NCBI RefSeq assembly: GCF_900604385.1
Contig: NZ_LR027382.1
Location: 2,209,001 to 2,273,000, forward strand
From: Alistipes megaguti
GTDB taxonomy: Bacteria > Bacteroidota > Bacteroidia > Bacteroidales > Rikenellaceae
Reading direction: 5' to 3'
Length of the DNA: 64,000 bases
In this document: piece after piece, positions 34,636 through 43,460 of the stretch
How the letters are laid out: each line of letters begins with the position of its first letter
Position numbering within the stretch: position 1 is the first letter of the stretch
Made by a program: the position numbers and the translations under genes
The notes under the pieces: model-generated
The model's database searches: none
Told to the model about the DNA's origin: nothing
Seen by the model: only the letters and a program-made list of their open reading frames with translations

Positions 34636-34905
34636 TTATTCAGTACGCACGAAAAGATAAAGGACAAGTGCAAGCATCACAACAAGGAATACTCCAAGTA
34701 CCAGACGATAGGTTTTCGGGCCCAATAGATCCAACAAGAAATTACCCCTGTAACTACCTGGTCGTGAGTAGGTCCATTTCCAACCACAGATAACACCAAT
34801 GAGCCAGAATAGCAACACGGCAGCGGCTATCAGATAGCCATAGTGAGGATTCTCGGGCATAATACCCGAGAGCAACTCATTCGGGTAATTTGATGTCTGG
34901 CTCAT
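34636..34905 (-). CDS. Very small membrane protein
   Basis: 89 residues with two hydrophobic helices (YLIAAAVLLFWLIGVICGW and LVLGVFLVVMLALVLYLFV) separated by a basic, Gly/Pro-containing loop. A minus-strand TATTTTTG (34935-34928) just upstream could be its -7 box. Function unknown. It may belong with the neighbouring small membrane protein on the same strand. Confidence 0.55.
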   Translation of the reverse strand: MSQTSNYPNELLSGIMPENPHYGYLIAAAVLLFWLIGVICGWKWTYSRPGSYRGNFLLDLLGPKTYRLVLGVFLVVMLALVLYLFVRTE

Positions 34906-35059
34906 ATCAATTTGAGTTTGGTCTTCTCAAAAATAGTAAAATTCCAACTCAAATTCTTACATTACACATCCAAAAGACGGATACAGTAATTTTATCAGTT
35001 TTGCTTTGTCTTCATAAATCAAGCAGGACTGGAAAACAAACGATAGCCGCCAGACCCCA

Positions 35060-35530
35060 TCAAAAACAGCGCACCGGTTTGCGCCCCAGTTCCAGCCCGC
35101 AGAGGACGTCGAGCGAGCTGGGGCGGCCGTCCGAGCGGAGGGCGTAAACACTCTCCTCAGCCATCGTAGCAATAGTATAGTTGCGGGTCTGGGCGGTCTG
35201 CCAACCGGTGCGGCGGGCGTTGCGGACGGCAAAGATCAGGATGCGCTGCTCGGCTAGGGCCTCTTCGACAGCGGGAGGGTAGCGGCGGTAGAGGGCACGT
35301 CCCAGGGCCCAGATTACCGGGTGATGAGCTTGCAACAGAAGTTCAAAGACGGATTTTTCGAGCGGCGACTGGAAACCGCTGATTACGACGCGATCGGTTG
35401 CGCAATACGCCTCGGCCCAGCGAAGAGCCTGCTCCTCGACGGCCGGAGAGACGACGCGCGAGGCAAAGAAGGCGACCTTCCGACGGTCGAGCAGGGCAGG
35501 GTTGCCCTTGTAATCGTAATCGAAAGCCAT
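35060..35530 (-). CDS. DprA/LOG-like Rossmann-fold protein
   Basis: 156 residues from the ATG at 35530. The pattern KVAFFASRVVSPAVEEQALRW, then DRVVISGFQSPLEKSVFELL, and ILIFAVRNARRTGWQTAQTRNY resembles the nucleotide-binding Rossmann domain of DprA/Smf and LOG-type proteins (the strand-SG-x-Q-SPLE loop). It lacks the extra domains of a real DprA. The start codon directly follows the T-run of the ncRNA terminator, so expression probably depends on readthrough. An in-frame ATG at 35551 would lie inside the ncRNA terminator hairpin and is rejected. Biochemical function unknown. Confidence 0.68.
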   Translation of the reverse strand: MAFDYDYKGNPALLDRRKVAFFASRVVSPAVEEQALRWAEAYCATDRVVISGFQSPLEKSVFELLLQAHHPVIWALGRALYRRYPPAVEEALAEQRILIFAVRNARRTGWQTAQTRNYTIATMAEESVYALRSDGRPSSLDVLCGLELGRKPVRCF

Positions 35531-35729
35531 AAAAAACGTGGGTTGCCGCATTGACTTATCCCACGCTCAGGCCTTCGCTGCCCCACATTGAAACAAGTAA
35601 CACGGACAGCCCACGCGAAACGTGTATCATGCACATGGCAAGCCAAAGGCCTGCGGGCACAATACAAGCATCCACGAGGCGTCCAGTTACATCTCTTTCA
35701 ATGTGTCAAGTTTGCGAAGTTTGAGCGTG
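35531..35729 (-). ncRNA. ssrS: Rod-shaped structured RNA with own terminator; 6S RNA (Bacteroidales type) candidate
   Basis: The minus-strand transcript folds into one long interrupted hairpin. Pairs in plus coordinates are 35562-35569 with 35722-35729, 35573-35578 with 35714-35719, 35584-35593 with 35696-35705 (10 bp), 35597-35601 with 35686-35690, 35604-35607 with 35681-35684, and 35609-35611 with 35678-35680. A central bubble of about 12 + 12 bases follows, then an inner stem and the apical hairpin 35638-35644/35648-35654. The 3' end has CGTGGG/CCCACG (35560-35565, 35537-35542) and T6, an intrinsic terminator. A weak -7 box (TACGTTTT, 35741-35734) sits right upstream. Length (~199 nt), rod shape and central bubble are those of 6S RNA, which binds RNA polymerase. 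The family assignment is from structure only. Confidence 0.65.
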
Positions 35730-35802
35730 AAAGAAAACGTAACGAAACGTTCGTAAATATGTCTGGCTCCGCGGATCGGCACGGAACCATTTACAAAAAT
35801 AG

Positions 35803-36140
35803 GAAATTAAATCGGAAAACCTCCAACGGCTGCCGATTTTTGCGGTGAAATCTCATTAACTTGTGAGTTAGGGAGGCTCTTTTTTCAGCCTGATATAATC
35901 CTTCCGGGAGTTTGGTATTAATTGAGTTCCGGTCGAAAAACGACCTTGGCATAAAGATGTGCTGATTCTGGGACGGAACCGTTGAAGATCGACTTAATCA
36001 AGGAGTGCGAGTATCAGAATCAGCGTGTAAATTTGGCGGAGACAAGAATACATCTTATTTTTGCATTCGAGATGCGTTCTTTCCGGCTATGCAGAATCGA
36101 GTGATTCAGAGAATGTCGCTCGTCTCCAAATCGTTAGCTA
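35803..36140. other. Intergenic region beside the recombinase remnant
   Basis: Moderately AT-rich, with no gene or RNA recognised. A TATTTTTG at 36057 resembles a -7 box but has no gene behind it. This is probably residual sequence from the deletion that removed the recombinase C-terminus. Confidence 0.5.
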
Positions 36141-37253
36141 TCAACTGGTAAACTTCTGTAAATATCTCTCATTCAGCAAGTACTTCTGATGCCAATGCCT
36201 TGCGGTGTGCGTTGAGAGATTCTTGCGGATGCCGCAGATGTCGGCCAACTCCTTCAGGTAGGAGTTCATCTTTTGGTTGCTGCATACGGGGAGCAGCACT
36301 CCGTGCGTCTGGCAGTAGGGGTGATCCTTGTAACGGTCGAGGATCTTTTGCGCCTCGTCAAGCAGCGGAATGTTGCACATGTTCTTGGTCTTCTGCCGCG
36401 CCTTGCGGATCCAGATCTTGCCGTGGATGTCCGCCACCAGATGCTCGGGTTTGAGTTGTTGTACGTCCATAAAGGCCAGCCCCGTCAGACAGCAGAAACA
36501 GAAGATGCCGCGGACCTGCGCCAATCGGGGAATAGAGATCGCCTTGTTGAGCATGGTTTTCAACTCCTGTTTCTCGAGAAATTCCCGTTCGACCGGCTCG
36601 AAATGGAAGTGAACCTGGGCGAAGGGATCCTTCTTCATCCAACCTTTGGCCAGCGCAATGCGGACAATCTTCTTGGAGTTCATGAGGTACTTCGAAGTCG
36701 TGTTGTGGCAGCACCGCCGGACGGTCTTGAGAAAAAACTCGAAGTCTTCGATAAACTGATTCGTGACCTCATCCAGATAGCAGTCCTCTTTTTTGTAGGT
36801 CGTGCGCAGGAACGCCTCGGTCAGCCGTAGCGTGGTTTCGTAGCGGATCATCGTTGCCGGAGCGAGGCTGATGCCCGACAGCTCCCTGCACTTTTCGTTG
36901 TGGGCGCGGAAGACCTCCATCAGCGTGTGACGGTCCGACTGCGCCTTGCCCAGATAGCGGTTCAGTATGATCTGGGCAGACACCTCTTTCTTGTCGAGTT
37001 CGAGGTCTCTTTGAATCCGCAGAATGTTGGCGGAAATGGCGTCCAGGTACAGGTTCAAATCCTTTCCGCCGCGGCTTTTTTCGTTGGCTTTTCCTTTTGC
37101 CGAGTTCCAGGCGTGCGGCTCGATGAAGCGTTTGATCGAGGCGTCAGCACGTTCTCCGTTGATTGTCAGACGCATAAATACGGGAGCTTCGCCTTTTTTG
37201 TTGGTCTTGTCCCGCCGAATGTAAAACAACAGTCCGAATGTTGTCCTTTCCAT
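36141..37253 (-). pseudogene. Tyrosine recombinase (integrase), C-terminally truncated copy 2
   Basis: 370 codons from the ATG at 37253. It contains the arm-binding domain, the core-binding domain (residues ~100-200) and much of the catalytic domain (FCFCCLTGLAFMDVQQL ... KMNSYLKELADICGIR). It breaks off after the H-x-x-R box (STHTARH) and ends with an unrelated tail (WHQKYLLNERYLQ). The downstream catalytic His/Trp and the nucleophilic Tyr are missing, so it is probably inactive. It lies directly behind the tRNA-Ala 3' end, the classical position for a tRNA-integrating element. Near-identical to copy 1 at 3650-4418. Confidence 0.85.
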
Positions 37254-37380
37254 AAGTACACCGAATTAAGGGTTACAAAATTAGTTTCCCAAGTGTCTCA
37301 TGTCAAGAGGAAGATCGCTGCAAACAGGTGCAAACCAATCTGTTACGAGCAATTCGGTGTACTTTTTCGGCCCGGAAAAA

Positions 37381-37500
37381 AGTACACCGAATAGGCCACA
37401 GGTAACCTGCTTTTCGATGCCTTTTTCTGCATTTTGGCCAAAATAAAAATCCCTGTAAATTCGTGATTTACAGGGATTTGCAATCTTTTGCGTTGTTTCT

Positions 37501-37515
<15 letters not shown>
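37381..37515. repeat. 135-bp direct repeat including the tRNA-Ala 3' end (right att-like site)
   Basis: Matches 4420-4554 with two mismatches and in the same orientation. It includes the last 15 bases of the tRNA gene, its terminator hairpin and a recombinase arm-type repeat (37383-37400). Read with the left copy, it brackets the segment 4.55-37.5 kb. Confidence 0.85.
37440..37479 (-). terminator. Terminator of tRNA-Ala
   Basis: A 13-bp perfect stem AAATCCCTGTAAA/TTTACAGGGATTT with a 7-base loop is followed on the minus strand by TTTATTTT. It lies 22 bases after the tRNA CCA. The same hairpin occurs at 4486-4518 in the left repeat. Confidence 0.85.
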
Positions 37516-37578
<63 letters not shown>

Positions 37579-37587
37579 TTGCGGTTG

Positions 37588-37620
37588 CAAAGATAAGCGG
37601 ATTTTTTTAATTCCCACAAA
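37588..37620 (-). promoter_or_regulatory. Promoter of tRNA-Ala
   Basis: The minus strand reads TTTG (37620-37617), 21 bases, then TATCTTTG (37595-37588), a full consensus match. It ends 11 bases before the first base of the tRNA. Confidence 0.8.
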
Positions 37621-37788
37621 TTTTCCGCAGAAAAATGCCGATTTTTTTGCGAATTTTCCTGGGTTTATATGTAAGTTTATGATTTCCAGTTTGTTGATAG
37701 CAATCAGGCGTCTCTGCTGTCCGGTTGTCCATTTCCTCCTTGGGGTCAATCCTTGCGAATTCCGTATCTTCTACCGCCCCCGGCGAGC

Positions 37789-38670
37789 CTATTCGAAGCG
37801 GGTCAACTCCTCGGGTAGGTGCGGCGTCGCTCCCTCGCACGTGCAGACATAGGCCGAAACCGCTACGCCCCGCGCATGGGCCGTCGCTATGTCGCAGCCG
37901 TGGAGCCACGCCGCGCAGAAGCCCGCCGTAAACGAATCGCCGGCTCCGACCGTATCGGCCACCTTGACCTTCGGCGTTGTGAGATCCGAACGCCCTCCGT
38001 CGTAGAAGACGTGGCTGCCACGGCTGCCGCAGGTGAGAATTGTGGCCCGCAGACCGTAATCGACGCGCAGCCGTTCGGCGATCTCGCAGATATCCTCCGA
38101 GGCGATGCCCAGCATCCGTGCGACGATGACGGCCTCCTCGTCGTTTATCTTCAGTACGTTGCACCGGCGCAGTGACTCCGTGACCACCTCCCGCGAGTAG
38201 AACTGCTGGCGCAGGTTGATGTCGAAGACCCGGAGCGCCTCGCGCGGTGCCTCGTCAAGCAGCGTCGTGATCGTCCGCCGCGACTCCTCGCTGCGCTGGG
38301 CCAGCGACCCGAAGCAGATGCAGCGCGCCGTACGGGCCATCGTGCGGAGCGCCTCGGTGCAGGGGATGTGGTCCCACGCCACGTCGGTGAGAATCCGGTA
38401 TTGCGGGATTCCCTCCGCGTCGAGCGTCACCTCCACGCGTCCCGTAGGGTAGTCCACCTGTGCCAGTTCGGCCTTCAGTCCCCGCTCGGCAAAGTTGCCG
38501 AGAATGGCTTCGCCGTCCGCATCCTTGCCTACGGCGCTGACGGCCCGGGCATCGTAGCCGAACTGCGCCATGTGCCAGGCAAAGTTGGCCGGGGCGCCGC
38601 CGATCTTGCATCCTTCGGGTAGCATGTCCCAAAGCACCTCGCCCAATCCGATGATGCATTCGTTTTTCAT
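37789..38670 (-). CDS. PfkB-family carbohydrate kinase (fructokinase-like)
   Basis: 293 residues. The N-terminal signature is IGLGEVLWDMLP ... KIGGAPANFAWHMAQFG with G-x-D at VSAVGKDADG. The C-terminal PfkB signature DTVGAGDSFTAGF contains the catalytic base Asp and the anion hole. It phosphorylates a sugar, most likely fructose or a related ketose, with ATP in the cytoplasm. The nearby kduD/kduI genes make 2-keto-3-deoxygluconate kinase an alternative, but the sequence looks more like fructokinase. It stands alone on the minus strand, with about 100 bases between it and korB upstream. Confidence 0.88.
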   Translation of the reverse strand: MKNECIIGLGEVLWDMLPEGCKIGGAPANFAWHMAQFGYDARAVSAVGKDADGEAILGNFAERGLKAELAQVDYPTGRVEVTLDAEGIPQYRILTDVAWDHIPCTEALRTMARTARCICFGSLAQRSEESRRTITTLLDEAPREALRVFDINLRQQFYSREVVTESLRRCNVLKINDEEAVIVARMLGIASEDICEIAERLRVDYGLRATILTCGSRGSHVFYDGGRSDLTTPKVKVADTVGAGDSFTAGFCAAWLHGCDIATAHARGVAVSAYVCTCEGATPHLPEELTRFE

Positions 38671-38768
38671 GACTTTTCGTTCTGTTGGTTTCTCTGCGAT
38701 TGTTTTTCGTACGACGGCCGGATCCTCCGCTGGGGAGAATCCGGCCGGATCCTTTTCTTGTCGTCGGG

Positions 38769-39800
38769 CTATTTCACCTCCCAGGTGGCTCCCGAGTGCA
38801 GCAGATCGTCGACACAGTGGATCTTGCTCGAGGCCTTGACCTCCTCGACCTGACGCTCCACGGCCCGGTCGTAGACCGTGTCGTCCTCCACGGCGCGGAT
38901 CACGCCCAGCGCCACCGGGTAGTCCGGGTATTTCATCGCCGCCAGCATCATGTGCAGCGTCGTGTCGCGCTCGTGGGCGTCGTGCGTCAGGATGTCGTCC
39001 AGCGTGTAGCCGTCCTGGCCCACCGTAACGACCTTCAGCTTCATGTTCTCGAAGACCAGACCCTTCTCCTTGTTGGCGCCGAAGAGCATCTTCTCGCCGT
39101 GGCGCAGCACGACCGTATGTTCGGCGCGCGTGGCCTTGTCACCGGCGTAGGCGGCGTGGGTCTTGTCGTTGAAGATCACGCAGTTCTGCAGCGCCTCGAC
39201 CACCGACATGCCCTTGTGCTTGGCCGCCTCGACCAGGCACTCCTTCGTGAGCTGGACCTCCATGTCGACCGTGCGGGCGAAGAACGTGCCCTTGGCCCCG
39301 ATGACCAGTTCGCCCGGGTTGAAGGGCTTCTCGACCGTTCCGTAGGGCGAGGTCTTCGTGATCTTGCCCAGCTTCGAGGTGGGGGAGTACTGGCCCTTGG
39401 TCAGGCCGTAGATCTCGTTGTTGAAGAGGATGACGTTCAGGTCGACGTTGCGCCGGATGGCGTGGATGAAGTGGTTGCCGCCGATGGCCAGCGAGTCGCC
39501 GTCGCCCGTGGCCACCCAGACCGACAGCCGCGGGTTGGCCACCTTGACGCCCGTTGCCACGGCATTGGCGCGTCCGTGTACGGAGTGGAAGCCGTAGGTC
39601 TTCATGTAGTAGATGAAGCGCGACGAGCATCCAATGCCCGAGACGAAGGTGAAGAGGTTGTGGGGCGTATCGAGGGCGTCCGCCACCTCGGGCAGGGCGC
39701 GCTGTACGGCATTCAGAATGGCGTGGTCGCCGCATCCCGGGCACCAGCGTACCTCCTGGTCGCTTTTGAAATCGGCGGGGGTATATTTGAAGTCTGCCAT
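38769..39800 (-). CDS. korB: 2-oxoacid:ferredoxin oxidoreductase, beta subunit
   Basis: 343 residues. The N-terminal WCPGCGDHAIL and the thiamine-pyrophosphate motif GDGDSLAIGGNHF ... NVILFNNEIYGLTKGQYSPTS are diagnostic of the beta subunit. It binds TPP and works with KorA, most likely converting 2-oxoglutarate, CoA and oxidised ferredoxin to succinyl-CoA, CO2 and reduced ferredoxin. The start is only four bases after the korA stop, so they form one operon and complex. Substrate preference (2-oxoglutarate or other 2-oxoacids) cannot be fixed from sequence alone. Confidence 0.92.
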   Translation of the reverse strand: MADFKYTPADFKSDQEVRWCPGCGDHAILNAVQRALPEVADALDTPHNLFTFVSGIGCSSRFIYYMKTYGFHSVHGRANAVATGVKVANPRLSVWVATGDGDSLAIGGNHFIHAIRRNVDLNVILFNNEIYGLTKGQYSPTSKLGKITKTSPYGTVEKPFNPGELVIGAKGTFFARTVDMEVQLTKECLVEAAKHKGMSVVEALQNCVIFNDKTHAAYAGDKATRAEHTVVLRHGEKMLFGANKEKGLVFENMKLKVVTVGQDGYTLDDILTHDAHERDTTLHMMLAAMKYPDYPVALGVIRAVEDDTVYDRAVERQVEEVKASSKIHCVDDLLHSGATWEVK

Positions 39801-39804
39801 GGCG

Positions 39805-41649
39805 TTATTTCAGTAAGGATTCGAATTTTTCTTTCAGCTCGACCACCGTGAAGGGTTGGCCTTCGCACTTGTTGTACTGTTCGTAGCGGAACTCCTGGAA
39901 GTTCTGGCGCAGGTAGTTGGCAAATTGCCCTTCGTTGAGCTCGCAGACCACGATGCGGCGGAACCGTGCGAAGATTTCGCGCACGCCGTGGGGCAGCGGG
40001 TTGATGTAGTTGAAGTGGCACAGCGAAACCTTGTGGCCTTCGCGACGCATCTCGTCGACGGCGTTCTGAAGGTGTCCGCGCGTTCCACCCCAGCCGACGA
40101 CGAGCAGTTCACCCTCCTGATCGCCCCAGACCGTTTGTGCGGGAATGTCGTCGACGACCTTGGCCACCTTGGCGGCACGCGTGTCGACCATCTTCTGGTG
40201 GTTGGCCGGGTCGTGGGAGATGCTGCCCTTGACGGCATCCTTCTCCAGACCGCCGACGCGGTGTTCGAGTCCCACCTTGCCCGGGAAGGCCCAGCCGCGG
40301 GCCAGCTGTTCGTTGCGCACGTAGGGCATGAAGCCGCCCTCGGGTGCCACGTCGACGATCGGCGGGCAGATCTTCGGATAATCCTTCATCGAGGGGATGC
40401 GCCACGGTTCGGAACCGTTGGCGATGAAGCCGTCGGTGAGCAGCACCACGGGGGTCATGTGTTCCATGGCCAGACGTCCGGCCTCGAAGGCGTAGTGGAA
40501 GCAGTCGCTCGGCGACGAGGCGGCCACCACGATCACCGGACACTCGCCGTTGCGGCCGTAGAGGGCCTGCATCAGGTCGCTCTGTTCGGTCTTGGTCGGC
40601 AGACCCGTCGAGGGTCCGCCGCGCTGTACGTCGACCACGACGAGCGGCAGTTCGGTCATCACCGCCAGCCCCAGCGCCTCGCTCTTGAGCGAAAGGCCCG
40701 GGCCCGAGGTGGTCGTCACGGCGAAGTTGCCCGCAAAGGCGGCACCGATTGCCGTGCAGATGCCGGCGATCTCGTCCTCGGCCTGAACGGTCTTCACGCC
40801 GAGATCCTTGCGTTTGGCCAGTTCCTCGAGGATCACCGTGGCCGGCGTAATGGGGTACGAGCCGCAGAACAGCGGCAGTCCAGCCTTCTCGGCGGCGGCG
40901 CACAGACCCCAGGCCGTGGCGACGTTGCCGTTGATCGAGCGGTAGGTTCCCTTCTCGCGTGCGGCGGGTGCCACGGTGTAGTGGCTGGCGAACTGGTGGG
41001 TATTGGCGGCGTAGTTGTATCCGGCCTTGATGGCGAGTTTGTTGGCCTCGGCCACGGCCGGGTTCTTCTTGGCGAATTTTGTGTCCAGATAGCGCAGGGC
41101 ATACTCCTCGGGACGGTCGAAGAGCCAGAAGCAGATGCCCAGGGCAAACATGTTCTTGCACTTGGTGACGGCCTTGTTGTCCAGCCCGGTCTCCTTGAGG
41201 GCCTCGCGCGTCATCGAGGTGATGTCGGGCATCACGACGTTGTACTCGTCCAGACCGAGTTCGGCCAGCGGATCGAGGGTCTTGAAGCCCGCCTTTTTGA
41301 GGTGCTCTTCGGTGATGGAGTCGCCGTCGATGATGACCGTAGCTTCGGGTTTCAGCCATTTGCGGTTGGCCTTCAGGGCGGCGGGATTCATCGCCACCAG
41401 CACGTCGCAATAATCACCGGGGTTGATTTCGCGGTGATCGCCGAAGTGGACCTGGAAACCGGAGACGCCGGCTACGGTACCTTGCGGAGCGCGGATTTCG
41501 GCCGGATAGTCCGGGAAGGTCGAGGTTCCGTTGCCCAGCAGCGCCGAGGTGTCGGAGAAGAGCGTACCCGTGAGCTGCATGCCGTCGCCCGAATCTCCGG
41601 AGAATCGAATGACCACATCCTGCAACTCCCTCACGTTGGAATGTTCCAT
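39805..41649 (-). CDS. korA: 2-oxoacid:ferredoxin oxidoreductase, fused gamma-alpha subunit
   Basis: 614 residues from the ATG at 41649 (MEHSNVRELQDVVIRFSGDS); an upstream in-frame ATG at 41685 falls next to the -7 box and is unlikely. Residues ~10-200 are the gamma domain (RFSGDSGDGMQLTG ... VLVAMNPAALKAN). Residues ~220-614 are the alpha domain (GSYPITPATVILEELA, VQAEDEIAGICTAIGAAFAG, TTTSGPGLSLKSEALGLAV). This gamma-alpha fusion is usual in Bacteroidetes KorA. It forms the CoA- and substrate-binding part of the ferredoxin-linked complex with KorB, active in anaerobic central metabolism. Confidence 0.93.
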   Translation of the reverse strand: MEHSNVRELQDVVIRFSGDSGDGMQLTGTLFSDTSALLGNGTSTFPDYPAEIRAPQGTVAGVSGFQVHFGDHREINPGDYCDVLVAMNPAALKANRKWLKPEATVIIDGDSITEEHLKKAGFKTLDPLAELGLDEYNVVMPDITSMTREALKETGLDNKAVTKCKNMFALGICFWLFDRPEEYALRYLDTKFAKKNPAVAEANKLAIKAGYNYAANTHQFASHYTVAPAAREKGTYRSINGNVATAWGLCAAAEKAGLPLFCGSYPITPATVILEELAKRKDLGVKTVQAEDEIAGICTAIGAAFAGNFAVTTTSGPGLSLKSEALGLAVMTELPLVVVDVQRGGPSTGLPTKTEQSDLMQALYGRNGECPVIVVAASSPSDCFHYAFEAGRLAMEHMTPVVLLTDGFIANGSEPWRIPSMKDYPKICPPIVDVAPEGGFMPYVRNEQLARGWAFPGKVGLEHRVGGLEKDAVKGSISHDPANHQKMVDTRAAKVAKVVDDIPAQTVWGDQEGELLVVGWGGTRGHLQNAVDEMRREGHKVSLCHFNYINPLPHGVREIFARFRRIVVCELNEGQFANYLRQNFQEFRYEQYNKCEGQPFTVVELKEKFESLLK

Positions 41650-41692
41650 GATTTTTGGTTTCAGATTAGTGTAATGGGTGAACAAGTTTTGA

Positions 41693-41700
41693 CAAATATA
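41693..41700 (-). promoter_or_regulatory. -7 box candidate for korA-korB
   Basis: Reads TATATTTG on the minus strand, 44 bases before the korA ATG. The -33 position has no clear match. Confidence 0.45.
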
Positions 41701-41885
41701 TAAAATAAATTGGCAAAACAGGTGTCGAATGGAAGTTTTTTAAGAATTTTTATGCGTTTTCGGGAAATTGTCTGGGACTGATTTGGTTAAGAATCACCTT
41801 TTTCAAGGTTTGTAAGCTGCTTTTTTGTTATGAAAATAGCGGATTGAGGCTTCAGATCGAAAGAAAGGTCAGTTATTAAAAATTT

Positions 41886-42283
41886 TTTCAAATCGACGGG
41901 CCTTCAGTCTGGATTTCGCTTGCCGGAAGGCGGATTTCGGAGAGGAACAGTTGGTTCGGGATGGGGATGGGGAAGCGGATCCGCAATCGAGTCACGAGTG
42001 TTTGAGACCGGGTAGGGAGATGATCGGCTGACTCCGGAGTGTCGTGGTCGGGGCGTGCCTGTTGCGGGAGATTGGCCGAGGCGGCAGTCTGGATCCCCAG
42101 ATGGATGGACCGGGAACGGGCGGTGGCTGACCGGGGCAAGAAATGGCCGGGCATGGTTGGGGGCGTGCGTGGTGTGGAAGATTGGCCCGGAGCGGCAGTT
42201 TGGCCCGGGACGGATGTGGTGGGAACGGTAGTTCGGAGCTCGGAAAGAATTGGTTCCGTGTGGGCGCATCTGCCGGGGCCACA
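41886..42283. repeat. GC-rich non-coding region with two imperfect ~75-bp direct repeats
   Basis: About 600 bases between the korA promoter and the kduD terminator hold no gene. Two diverged copies, starting near 42053 and 42161 (period about 109), share GGGGCGTGC, AGATTGGCC and CGGCAGT-TGG blocks. This is another example of GC-rich intergenic repetition in this genome. Confidence 0.55.
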
Positions 42284-42317
42284 CAAAAAAACGCCTTCCC
42301 CGTGCAGGGAAGGCGTT
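42284..42317 (-). terminator. Terminator of kduD
   Basis: An 11-bp perfect stem (AACGCCTTCCC / GGGAAGGCGTT) with a 6-base loop is followed on the minus strand by a T7-type run. It lies 28 bases after the kduD stop. Confidence 0.88.
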
Positions 42318-42344
42318 GCGTACATGTCGATCGTATCCAGCCGC

Positions 42345-43139
42345 TTATTTGGGCTGCTTGCCGATGTAGGCCAGAATACCGCCGTCGACGTAGAGAATGT
42401 GACCGTTGACGAAGTCCGAAGCCTCCGATGCCAGGAAGACGGCCGGACCCATCAGGTCCTCGGTCGTACCCCAGCGGGCTGCCGGCGTCTTGGCAACGAT
42501 GAAGGCGTCGAACGGATGACGCGAACCGTCCGGCTGACGCTCGCGCAGCGGTGCGGTCTGCGGGGTGGCGATATAGCCCGGGCCGATACCGTTGCACTGG
42601 ATGTTGTATTCGCCGTACTCCGAAGCGATGTTGCGGGTCAGCATCTTCAGGCCGCCCTTGGCTGCGGCGTAGGCCGATACGGTCTCACGGCCGAGCTCCG
42701 ACATCATCGAGCAGATGTTGATGATCTTGCCGTGGCCCTTCTTGATCATCGAGGGGATGACGGCCTTCGATACGATGAACGGACCGTTGAGGTCGATGTC
42801 GATTACCTGGCGGAAATCCTTGGCACTCATCTCGACCATCGGGATGCGCTTGATGATGCCGGCGTTGTTGACCAGAATGTCAATGACGCCGACCTCCTTT
42901 TCGATCTGGGCAACCATGGCATTGACCTGCTCCTCGTTGGTCACGTCGCAGACATAGCCCTTGGCGTCGACGCCTTCAGCCTTGTACGAGGCGAGGCCCT
43001 TGTCGACGAGCTCCTGTTTGATGTCGTTGAAGACGATCTTGGCGCCCTGGCGGGCGAAGGCCGTAGCGATGGCGAAGCCGATTCCGTAAGAGGCACCCGT
43101 TACGAGTGCTACCTTACCTTCCAATGAAAAGTTTACCAT
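42345..43139 (-). CDS. kduD: SDR-family 2-deoxy-D-gluconate 3-dehydrogenase / gluconate 5-dehydrogenase
   Basis: 264 residues, a classical short-chain dehydrogenase. The NAD(P)-binding motif TGASYGIGFA is near the N-terminus, followed by NNAGI and the catalytic Tyr/Lys in SAYAAAKGG. Beside kduI the likely reaction is the step after it: reducing 2,5-diketo-3-deoxygluconate to 2-keto-3-deoxygluconate in catabolism of unsaturated uronates from pectin or glycosaminoglycans. Without that context gluconate 5-dehydrogenase would be equally possible. It lies 320 bases downstream of kduI on the same strand, with a repetitive spacer between them. Confidence 0.88.
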   Translation of the reverse strand: MVNFSLEGKVALVTGASYGIGFAIATAFARQGAKIVFNDIKQELVDKGLASYKAEGVDAKGYVCDVTNEEQVNAMVAQIEKEVGVIDILVNNAGIIKRIPMVEMSAKDFRQVIDIDLNGPFIVSKAVIPSMIKKGHGKIINICSMMSELGRETVSAYAAAKGGLKMLTRNIASEYGEYNIQCNGIGPGYIATPQTAPLRERQPDGSRHPFDAFIVAKTPAARWGTTEDLMGPAVFLASEASDFVNGHILYVDGGILAYIGKQPK

Positions 43140-43460
43140 ATTTTACTTGGTATTAGATGGGTTGATTGGTTTGTTGTTTTTTGTGGGGTGATGGGTGGTG
43201 TCGCCTCGGAGTCTCTCCGGTGCATGAGTCGGTGCAGGTGGCTGGTTTCTCTCTCCGCTTTCTCTCTCACTTCCAGCCTCCGGACTCGGTCCTCGTGTCA
43301 GACTCCGGTTCCCGCCCGGTATCCGGCTTGGTCCCCTATTCGGAGTCCGCCCGGTCCTTGGCCCCTAGCTTTGTTTCTGCCTGTTTCTGCCTGATCCTCC
43401 TTCCTGGTCCTGCCTGTTTCTGCCTGGTCCTGCACGGCCCCTCCTCTCTCGGCTCCGGGG
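43140..43460. other. Low-complexity spacer between kduI and kduD
   Basis: No gene. The part at ~43375-43440 repeats the words CCTGTTTCTGCCTG and CCTGGTCCTG several times, a degenerate minisatellite. A separate kduD promoter may lie near 43140-43190, but I see no clear consensus. Confidence 0.55.
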
